Assembly (NCBI GenBank): GCA_001642005.1 | Contig: LWCA01000327.1 | Span: 1-32,247, forward strand | From: Intoshia linei | Taxonomy: Eukaryota; Orthonectida; Rhopaluridae | DNA: 32,247 bases | Reading direction: 5' to 3' | Shown here: piece by piece, positions 1 through 10,100 of the stretch | Numbering within the stretch: position 1 is the first letter of the stretch | Layout: the number at the start of each line of letters is the position of its first letter | Made by a program: the position numbers and the translations under genes | Notes under the pieces: generated by a model | What the model saw: only the letters and a program-made list of their open reading frames with translations | What the model was told of the DNA's origin: nothing | Databases searched by the model: none

Positions 1-1356
1 TAATTTTCGATAGTCTAAGAGGAATCGGTATGTTCCATTAGGTTTACGTTTAAGAAAATGAGGAGAATTGTATGAACTATTAGATGGCTCTATTATTTTA
101 TTACGTATCATTTCCTTAATTAAGTTTATTTCAATGTCTTTATGGTGTATTGGAGTTGGATACGGTTTTATACATATTGGAGAACTTCCAGGTATAGTTC
201 TTATTTCATGTTCTCGGATTTCCGTTTTTCCTGGACATTTGCTAAATATATCTCTATATTTGTCCATTAAATTATTCAAGGAATTTCTGAACTTCCTTTC
301 GTTTAAATTCAATATGTTATCATCAAATGTGTTTTTTGATATGTTATTAATTTGTTTTACTTTAATGTTTTTCTGTGACTATGTCTTGATAAATCCTAAC
401 TTAATAGCTAGTCTACAAGATATAATATTATCTGAATTTTTTATTAAATAAAAATCCTCGATTGAGTTGATTTTTGTTAATTTTAATTTTATATATCCCA
501 TACTAAGTATTTTTGTATTATTTACAGATCTCAAAATAATTTTTGACTTAATTATGGAAGGAGCAGCATTAAAATATTTATAAGTTCTGTAATTAATTAT
601 ATTAACTTTTGAACCAGTATCTATTATAAAATTTAAGATTACTGATTCTTCATTACAGCTAATTTCTATATTCTCCCCTCCAATTGATCATTATTTATTC
701 TTTTTACCTTTGTAGATAGACAAAATTTTGAAAAGTGGCCCATCATACCACATATCGTGCACTTGTTTCCGTTAGCCGGACACTCAAACGAGGGGTGAAA
801 CGGTCCCCTACATTTATAACAGAATTTTTTTACATTTGAATTTAGATTTTTTTTGTATTTAACATTTCATAATCTTTGCAATGATATATTGCTTCATCTA
901 GATTTATATCTCGCTACGACAATAATTCTCTTTGAAGAAATGAACTATTAATTCCTGCAATTAGTTGAATTAATACTCTTTCTTTTTGATTATCAAATTT
1001 GCATATATTTGCAATCGACTCCAATTTATACACGAACTCATCGACCGTTTCACCCATATCCTGTTTCATTTCCTGAAACCTCAATTTTTCATGAATGAGA
1101 TTTGTTTCTTTCCATCTGTTTAATTCCAATTTTATTTGAGTAACAGATTGAATATCTTTACATCTTGATTTAATTTTTGATCGAGCTGTGGGTCCCATAA
1201 AATTTAAAATAAGGATTGCATTTTGCTCAGCTGTCCATTTTTTTCAGGATTATGAAAGGTGACATAGTCGTCAAAATCAATGATCCAACTTGAAATCTTC
1301 ACTACCAATTTTCCGGTTTTCGATAAAACATGAGGAGTTTTGTCGATGTGATTCAT
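1..1356 (-). mobile_element. Ty3/gypsy-type LTR retrotransposon, decayed gag-protease-RT start, runs off the left edge
   Basis: Read on the minus strand, this is a gag-pol internal region. A candidate gag start is at 1356. The gag core (1198-914) has the typical GETVDEFVYKLESIA block. Two CX2CX4HX4C zinc knuckles follow (720-821). An aspartic protease with IIDTGSKVN lies at 610-627. A linker leads to the start of reverse transcriptase, whose N-terminal blocks NKIIEPSNSSYNSP and RFLLDYRKL reach base 1, so the rest of pol is outside the window. Breaks seen: an in-frame TAG just after the gag core (about 911-913), frame changes near 1240 and between gag core and knuckles (about 845-860), and a TAG in the protease-RT linker (379-381). 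Gag and protease frames overlap at 666-687 in a -1 relation. It lies opposite to the flanking HMGCS gene. Likely not autonomous. Confidence 0.85.
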
Positions 1357-2354
1357 TTTTAGGAAATATCTTCAATTTTGTTTTTGAAATTGATAGTTAA
1401 TAAATATTAGTAATGTTTCGGAGATAATATTTATTAAGATTATAATCTATAAATGATTTAATTTAATATTATTAGTTTTACTTGAAGTCTTGTTTATATT
1501 CCTAGAATGTAATAATAATGTTATAGTTTAGTGTAGTCAGTGCTACTGTTTGACTAATAAGATTTCTCCCTTCAATTTCTCGTCAGCATGATTTGAGTTA
1601 TTATTTCTCCAAATGTTTACCCGAATTATCCAATGACGGATAGTTTTTGGGTCGTAGATAGGTATTTGAGAAGGGTGTCCTATCCTTGTTAAATTGTTTT
1701 CCATGATACTTCCAGAGATATAAATTATCGTGAAAGGCAATATTATGTTTGACTATTTTAACGCAGAAGTAATGGGCTGTTTGTGATTTGAGATATATTG
1801 GTATACGATTATACTTAAAATTTATCAAGGATGGAATAAGTTTGAAATTTTGACGTTACTATATTCGAAAAGAAGTGTAAGCTTATTGATACGTTAACGT
1901 GGAATTACGCATTTAAACTGATTCACTATTGTAGAACATAATTCTTACAATATGTTATAAATTTACGTTTATCTAAATTATCTAATCTGTACTATTATAT
2001 AATTTTAAGACCTCTCAGTTTAAACTGAATTCCTGTTGGTTTTGCGTCTATTGTTAGCGATATGTTACTTATTCTTAATCTAATAAAAAAAAATTTTTTG
2101 TTTGTTTTTGTTTAGGGAATTGTTTGGTATCTGTATGTTACAGGTAGTGTGGTACTGTTATTGAAAATAGATATACACGTATATTTATGATGTAAGGAAT
2201 ATGAATATATACATTTATGACTATTGTATATATAAGAGTGTATTTGTAAAATTGACTTTGAGAATATAGAAAACAGATGGTTTGTATAGCTGCATCTGTA
2301 TCAATGTTTATTTAATATATCTGTTAAAGTATATATGAGTATAGTTACGCTACA
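1357..2354 (-). mobile_element. Probable LTR plus leader of the gypsy element (only the outer boundary is supported)
   Basis: The stretch upstream of gag on the minus strand lacks convincing coding potential. On the minus strand it begins TGTAGCGTAACTATAC at 2354, a typical insect gypsy LTR start. That start is immediately preceded by a purine tract (2363-2355). I could not find the inner LTR edge or a primer-binding site, and no second LTR is in the window for comparison. The LTR length is therefore unknown, and the segment may include leader sequence. Short ORFs here (e.g. 1740-1543 minus) look like chance. Confidence 0.4.
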
Positions 2355-2363
2355 CTTCCCTCC
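2355..2363 (-). other. Polypurine-tract-like motif GGAGGGAAG
   Basis: On the minus strand GGAGGGAAG directly abuts TGTAGCG. This is the usual arrangement of a polypurine tract with the start of a 3' LTR. Here the LTR sits 5' of gag, so the position is unexpected; see findings. Confidence 0.4.
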
Positions 2364-2474
2364 TAGATTGTGTGGGAATATCAAAATTTCCTTAATTTTT
2401 CGTTTGAATAAATCAAACATAATTGGTCAAATATAGTGACCAAGATGAAGTTATTGACACTACGGAATTTTCCT

Positions 2475-2750
2475 TCAGACGCCCTGGTGCTCATGCTCCT
2501 GGCTTAAAAGAAAGCTACATAATTGTCTAGCTGAGGTACATCTAATCATTCTACCTCCCAATCTTCGTATGTCCACTTTAGGATCAGCTTCAGGAATAAT
2601 TTTCATTAGTTCCTCCTTTGAGTCATTAGGAAGAGCATCAAAGAAATTTATCATCGCCTCATCAGTATCCTCTGGTGTATATATTATCAAATCTAATACA
2701 TCTTGATAAAAACAAGAATCATGTGTATGATAGAACATTTCTAATAACAT
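2475..2750 (-). CDS. Unidentified 91-aa ORF, possible fragment
   Basis: This ORF has an ATG at 2750 and a stop at 2475-2477. Its composition looks protein-like: acidic and hydrophobic alternation, a segment YTPEDTDEAMINFFDALP, then KEELMKIIPEADPKVDIRRL. I do not recognise the family. It lies between the purine tract/LTR edge and the first visible HMGCS exon. It could be the 3' end of an ORF of a retroelement, a captured gene fragment, or an exon of an unrelated minus-strand gene. No splice model is attempted. Confidence 0.35.
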   Translation of the reverse strand: MLLEMFYHTHDSCFYQDVLDLIIYTPEDTDEAMINFFDALPNDSKEELMKIIPEADPKVDIRRLGGRMIRCTSARQLCSFLLSQEHEHQGV

Positions 2751-2850
2751 ATATACCGCAGATGTGATTATACATCATACACCTAGCCCTCTCCACGGCC
2801 CTGTGTCAATTATAATATACAACAATTAATCATTATTATTTTATTTTTAG

Positions 2851-3978
2851 AACGACGCATCACATACAGCGACAACACAAATGACTTCTACAAACCTATT
2901 CCATCTAGCATGTTTCCCATAGTAAACGGTAAATCATCTCTGCATTGCTATTTTAAAAGTTTAATCGAATGTCAATATGAATTCCTAAAGAAGGGTAATT
3001 TTTTTCAAAATTTTCCTCACTAAATATTAACATTAAAGTTCGTAATTTTTTTAATATGCATTTAGAAAAAGGATCAATTTTTGACTTTGATTCAATATTA
3101 TTTCATACACCCTTTACAAAAATTACTCAAAAAGCCTTGGCAAGAATGGAAGCATTGGATAATAAATTTATGAAAAACCCACAAAACATAAACAAACAAG
3201 AAATTATAGATTTATCTAGAGAAGCTGAAAAAAAGTTTATAAACAATTCCAAATTATACAATTTAAAAACCTTACCGAGCACTCGTTTAGCCAAAAATGT
3301 GGGAAATTGTAATACAGCTTCATTGTACATGTCACTTTATTCTTATCTCGATAGGTAAATATTCATTTATTACGTAAAATAGAAACACTGTCGAGTCATC
3401 CGGGTGTCCTTGTTTATTACTGCAAATAGTAACCCTAAAATTCTCAAAAGCAAACTATTATAGAGTATTTACATATGAGTAAATGTCTTTATAATTATGA
3501 AGTTGTAAAAAAATAAACCTGGATAATTTATAAAATTATAATAAACACTGATATACGACACTTATTAATTTAATTTCAATTCGAAACTAATTTATTTACT
3601 AATCTTTATAAAATTTCACCAAGTTTAATGTAAACTTTTAGCATCAAATGTAAACCGTTAGTGGAAACTGTAAATAAAAAGATACTTTTATATTCATATG
3701 GATCTGGATTGATTGCATCGCTATTTACACTTAGATTCAATAGCTCTGAAAAAATTATTCAAAAATTATTTTCAACTTTTACTCCAATCGAGCAATTGCT
3801 CTCCAACAAAACTTGCATATCATCTCAAGAATATACAACCTTATCGAAATTACTAGAAAAAAATTACAATGATAAGCAAAATTTTACCTTTTTACAGTTT
3901 TATCAATTTCCATATCAAAATTTTTATTTGTCCAATATAGACTCAAACTTTTGTCGAAATTATGAATATAAATATTAA
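2851..3978 (+). CDS. HMGCS: Hydroxymethylglutaryl-CoA synthase, C-terminal exons (5' end not in window)
   Basis: HMGCS condenses acetyl-CoA with acetoacetyl-CoA in the mevalonate pathway, which in arthropods feeds terpenoids such as juvenile hormone. Three exons join in phase: 2851-2994, 3066-3354, 3642-3978 (introns 71 and 287 nt), giving about 255 residues with no stop. Family landmarks appear in order: NDFYKPIPSSMFPIVNGKSS, the LFHTPFTKITQKALARM block carrying the catalytic His (vertebrate FHSPFCK), LYSYGSGLIASLF (family FSYGSGLAATL), and the C-terminal block near QFPYQNFYLSNID. The first exon begins in mid-codon after TTTATTTTTAG, so about 240 N-terminal residues, with the catalytic Glu and Cys, must lie left of the window or be absent. 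An AATAAA at 4034-4039 fits its 3' end. It is fairly divergent, and whether the gene is complete is unknown. Confidence 0.88.
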
Positions 3979-4033
3979 ATTTATAATTTAAAAATAGTTA
4001 TAAAATTGAAGAAATATTTATTATTGTTATCAA

Positions 4034-4039
4034 AATAAA
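4034..4039 (+). terminator. Poly(A) signal for HMGCS
   Basis: AATAAA lies 56 nt after the HMGCS stop codon and 72 nt before the MSH5 start. It is the only canonical hexamer in this 132-bp gap. Confidence 0.55.
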
Positions 4040-4110
4040 AAATATTGCCTGTGTATATTTGGCGCAAAAAAATATTGTGTAATTTCAGTTTTTATCGATA
4101 ACAAATTTAA

Positions 4111-7100
4111 ATGGTTCAAAATAATTGTAATACAAGTGTAGAATTGGAAAAGGTTAACTATATTTTATTTTTAAAGTATTGTATCATTATAATACTTAAC
4201 ATAAGTAAATTGTAAATAGTTTGTTTCTTTTTTGGTTAAATATTTTATTTTATTGTTAATTACATTTATGAATTTTAATTTTTTTAAATGAGTAAAGTTT
4301 AGATTTATTGCAGTCTACTTGTTCAAAGTTCAGGTGTTTATATATCTTATTTTGATGAAGTGGATTATACAATTTATTATACTCAAAAATTTACCAAAGA
4401 GTTTAATATGAAAATTTTGGAAAATGGTAAATTCATTGAGATTTACTCGTGTTATGATTACAATAATCATTGTGTTATTTCAATTACAAGAAATAAAATA
4501 TTGACATAATTTTCATTGAAAAATGAATATTACTTTTTCTGTTGGTGAAGAAGACTGTAATAATGAAATAAAATGTAAATTTATTTATTGATCAACGACA
4601 AAATTTGTTTTGTTGTTTTTAGGTTTTGGATGAAAACGTTAGAGTTGTTTATTTATTTTTACATAGTTGTTGTATAGATATAAACATGTTATTTTTAGCT
4701 ATACATCACATCAATCCGGATGTGCTTATTGTGAACAATAGCCATTTTCAATTAATTCCAACTATTATCATAGGTTAAATTAATTTTATCAATTTCTAAC
4801 TTATACTTTTTTAATATATCAATTTGGCAGTTTTTTTGTAGTGCATTTGTAATAGCAGTAGCTAGCTCTGAAGAGGGTGCACATTTTGAGATATTTATTT
4901 TGAAGTATATTAATTTACATTAAAATAAATATATCACATTTTTTAATTTTAATATCGAAAAGATGAAATTAAAACTTAATTCTAAAATTGAAAAAATATT
5001 GGTTAATAATTCATCTTAGATAGGAATATATGATTTTTGAGAATCAATTTTAAGAGATCAATATTTGTTTAAAATCTAGAATCATTAATTATAATTATGA
5101 ATATTTTGAAAATAAAAAAAATAAATAGAGGAAAGGTTTTTTTTGACTATGAAGATGTTAATTGTGAGATTAAAATTTTTTCCATATGTTAAATAGAAAA
5201 AGCTGCATTAACTGTCATTTTTTTTAAATTTTGAGACTTGGTTTTTTTATTTTTGAAAATAATGGGTAATTTCATTTTTTCACTGTGAAGATGCACATTT
5301 CAGATAATAAAATTTATGAAACGGACTAGCCTTGAATAAACTATTAAAATTTAGCGACACTTATATTTTTTTACAAAAAAGTGGTAACATGGGTTTTTGA
5401 CTGAGAAGATCCCCATTTTTGACAGTAAAATTTATTTTGCTTCCAAAAATACATATTATAATTTGTGTTTTTGGAATTCCTGGGATGGTTAGTTTCCTAA
5501 ATAACTGATTATAGACAGAAACTTATATTTATCAACTTTATGATCTATAAAAAACGATAAATACAAAATACCTCAAAAATTAGTGTTCAAATTTAGAATT
5601 TAAAAAAATTTTGAATATTAAATTGAAAATATTACCAAGAAAAAATTAATTTTTGATTTGGATTTTTGCAAAAATAACAATGAAGAAATTTAGCAGTTTT
5701 AACTGATCCTAGAAAATATTTAACGATTAATTACATAATCAGCTTGATTCAAAATTTTTAAGTGCAGTTTATTGAGAATTTTATTTCTAAAGGATATTTT
5801 TGAGTCAAAAACGTTTGAATTTTGACTCCCGTGTACCTCTTCGTATATTTATATTATCAATAGGGCCCACGAAATTATTACAATTAATGCATCAGTTCTT
5901 AATTTAAAAATTAAAAAAATTAATTTAAATTTATCACTTTTTAATTTTAATTAATGTAATTTCAGAAAAATATGATCCAATCATTTTAAAATCAGAATAT
6001 TACGGTAATATTATTTTTTAAATTTAAATCATTTGAATTTACATTATAATGTACATGAAAAATTTTAAAAAATAGGATACGAAATTTGTAAAGCTAGAAT
6101 GTTGAAAATGAAGCTAAGTAATGATGAGGTACCAATGTTGGATGGTTATGAAGCACAGATTAAAATAAATTCAATAATTGATTTAACCAATATTTATTTT
6201 GTAATTATTAAAATAATTTATTTTCTCAATCATTTAATTCTCGGTTCTTAACCTTTTGAAATTGATCAAATACTTTTTTTAACACGGTATCCAATAATTT
6301 AAAAAATTGTGGTTTTCTCCTTACCATTTAAATAAAAATTGACATGTCAGGACTCTGGTAAAGGTAAAAAATTTATAGAGTATTCAAGATTATGAATTTA
6401 GGGAAAATTTAATATTACAATGATTATAATCATAATTACATAATTTATTTTTATAATGAAAAAATTAGAAATTACTTTTTCATGGACCCAAATATTTTTA
6501 ATATAACCAAGGCTAACATGGGCCATTATGTCACGTAATTCATGTTTATATATGTTTTACATTATACACTTATTATATACTATACACAAAAATTTGACAA
6601 AGATTTTTAAGTAGAGTTTTTAAAAATTTCATTATTATTATTCATTTTTTTGATAGGTCAAATCAATTGGATCTCTTTTGAGATATTTAGATGAAAACAA
6701 TATTTGTACATACGATAATGAAAATAATAGCTTATGTAAAGTGCTAGACATCAAAGAATATGTCCCGTATGTTTTAAGTATAATTAAGGCTACGTAAATT
6801 GAAACCTGCTCTAAGACATCCGTTTTCTAAAATCTAAAATATTATATTTATTATCTAACATTTTATTAATCATCAGTACCGTCCAGCTTAGCTGTTTACT
6901 CATATACTTTATGAATTTTTTAAAATACAAAATAAAAGTAAATTGAGAATATATTATTTTACAAAATCGCCATTTTCCCATTCGAAAAATGCATAAATTA
7001 TTTATAAAATATATTTAGACAAGATTTACTAAATATTCAACATTTGGACATTCAGTAACATGATTGAAATTTGTTAATATGCACATTATTTTAGCAAATT

Positions 7101-10100
7101 AAACATATTACCAAAAGGCCGGATTAATCTACGCGATAATTTGAGTGTAAACTCCGTCTCAAATTCCTTATCCAAATCTTTATATAGTTTAGAATTTCTG
7201 ATTTTACACATGTATAATTTAGCCGTTCTTAATCAATGTTTTTCCTTCAATGGACAATGTTTACTAAGGTAAAATATTATTTTGAAAACTTTTGTTAAAA
7301 TATATTTTATTGCAATTTTAATTTTTTGAAACAGAAAATGGTTATCACACCCACTAAAAAATTTGGAAAAAATAAAAAAGAGACTGCACAATGTCCAATT
7401 TTTTCTAACATTTGAAATGATTTCATTTGTCATTAAAAATATAAAGAAAATATCAAATATAAATGTAATTTAAAAAAATTAATTAATTAATCTGAATAAA
7501 TTATTAAATTTCAAAGTTAATTTTTTTATTTATTCTATTTAGCCACTTTTCATGAAAATGCTATGTGGTAAATTGGAGAATATAGAGTGGGTCAGAATTT
7601 TCACAGTTAATTTTATTTTAAGATATTTTTATCATGTTAATATTAGACATTATCTTGTTGTACAAATATTATCGAAATACTTGAAAATTGTGATATCCAC
7701 TTTGAAAATGATTTGGTTTTTATATTTTATTATTACAATTTTATATTATGGAAAATAATAATTTCTGAGAATTTCAGTTTACATTTGTAATTTGAATTAA
7801 TTTATATATTTTTAGTTATTACCACAAATGAAAAATTCCAGTACTAAACTTTCAATGTATATTCAAAAAATTGTGATTTTTAAAATTTACTTATCCATGG
7901 AGAGGTCACCAAATTTTTGTGTCATGGGACCGAAAATATACTAATTTGTAAATTACAGTCTTAGTCCTTATTAACGGAATTGAAAATTTGGAAATTCCGT
8001 TAATATGGAATTTTCCTCATAGTCATACACTTGTTAACGGAATTTAATTTAATAATAATAATTATTATTATCATTATATTACATTTATTAACTATTATGT
8101 AAATATTAATTTTATATGAAAATTATTCACCAATTTAGATACAATTAGATAATAAAAATGATAACAATATGTGTAATACACAAAACAATTTTTTGGTCAA
8201 TTTTGGTGTAGATAGAGATTTAGATAAACGTTAGGAATTTAATATTATTACAGTCCAACCCCGGTTTTGGCAACAATTTTAGCAAAGTGCTCCCAAAAAA
8301 GGGATTTTTGATAAAAATGTATTATTTAAAATAATTAAGTATAACACTACCATAGGTAAATGGTAATTAACCATATATTATCAGATTATTGTTTAAGTTT
8401 TATATAGCATATACATTAACAAGCAACGTAGATAGCATATATCCCAATGAAATAGTCGAATAAACTGAATAGAACCTACTATAACATAATTAATTGAAAA
8501 CTATACGTATTATTTTCAGGGATTGGAAATAATTGATTGTAATCAATTATTTTGTATAAACCAATTAATTCTTTGCTAAATATGAATTTTTCAATTAATT
8601 GATTTATATAAAATAATTGTAATTAATTGGTTATTTGTAACTGAAAAAATATAAATTGAATCCTTTTATTGACGAATGGTTGGATGAAAAAATTAATTAA
8701 ATTTTTGTTATGTAGTTCAAAAATTAAATTAATAATTATACACTATAATATATAATAATACAATATTAAAGTATTAAGTTGACACTGTCAACACTGGTTG
8801 TAGCGTATCACAGTCTCACCATGCTTTATTGATTTCCAGAAACAAGTTTATTTCCAAATTCGAAGGAAAAAATAAAATAATATGAAAATATTTTCTAAAT
8901 ACAGTGCACCCCTCTGATAATGAACTTTTTTGTTAACGAACTTTATTAATTAGCGACTTATTAATTAATATCTATAGATAAATGCAATATAAGATTTAAA
9001 TATACACAAAATTTTATTTTTCCACGTGACTGCTTTGATTTATAATTAATTTAATTATTTTTTCAATAACGAACAACGAACAGTTTTTTTTTAATGTTTA
9101 TAATTTTTATTTAACTTTCCCCTTAGATAATGAACATAAAAAAATAATAATGGCAAGAAAAGGATTCGACTAACCTACAAAGAGAAAAATGAACTCATTT
9201 CATTTGTAAAGAATAATGAAAATTACAAACAAAGAGATTTAGATGAAAAATATCAAATATCTCTTGGAACAGTTAATACTATTTTAAAAAGCTCTTCCGT
9301 TATCGAAAACTTTCGTCATGAAATAAGGAAAATGAGAAAAAAAAAGTCCATTGTAGATTTTTTGTCTAGGAAGCAATAAATTAATTTTAAATATTATTTG
9401 TTACATATTTTGTTCGTTATCTTTTAATAACGAACTTGGAAAAAAATGATGACTAAATGTTCGTTATCAGAGGGGTGCACTGTAATTAATAATAATAATC
9501 TAAATAATAACTTTGCAAATAAAATAGTTTGACACTGTATAATAAAATATTAACAACTTTTCATTATTTTATGCAATTTTAGAAAAATAGAAACGCGTTT
9601 GTCACCAGAAAAATGATTTATTTAACAGACTAGCTTGACTGTAATGTACTTCGGGCAAACTGCATCCTAGTATATTCATTATATCCACTTGACAGTTTTT
9701 TAAAAATGATTATGATATTGTTATCAATCTTCAATTAATTGAAATTTTTTTATATTTCAAAAAACTATATTATTGCATTTAATTAGAAAATATTTTTTCA
9801 TTTTTCAATAATTTTTACTAATTAATTGCAATTAAATTGGTTGCAATCAATTAATTCCAATCTCTGATTATTTTTATCTTAATCTTATATTTTTGAGTCA
9901 ATACCAAAAAAAAATTAGACTAAAGAAAATTAAGAAAATTAAATTATATTGCAAATGATAAATGGGAACATACTAACAAAAAAGACACCAAGCTCATTGT
10001 AGACATCAAATTTTGGCATTAGTAAAGTAACTAATATATTTAAAATTTAATATCATTATAAAACTAAATTTATAATATTTTTTGCCCCAAATCGGGGTTT

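Larger units (their letters stand above)
8517..9866. mobile_element. hAT-like non-autonomous element with perfect 8-bp duplication, itself interrupted
   Basis: The left end CAGGGATTGGAAATAATTGA mirrors the right end (reverse complement CAGAGATTGGAATTAATTGA). The identical octamer ATTATTTT flanks it at 8509-8516 and 9867-9874, the hAT hallmark. The interior is AT-rich with ATTAATTG palindromes and no transposase. It lies inside the element at 8251-10213 and carries the Tigger copy at 8902-9482. Without that copy it would be about 770 bp. Confidence 0.85.

Noticed and set aside
68-451. 127-aa plus-strand ORF
   Set aside because: It is the antisense shadow of the retroelement pol frame, which shows clear reverse-transcriptase blocks on the minus strand.
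3127-3330. Minus-strand ORF opposite HMGCS
   Set aside because: It is antisense to a well-aligned HMGCS exon and has no homology signal.
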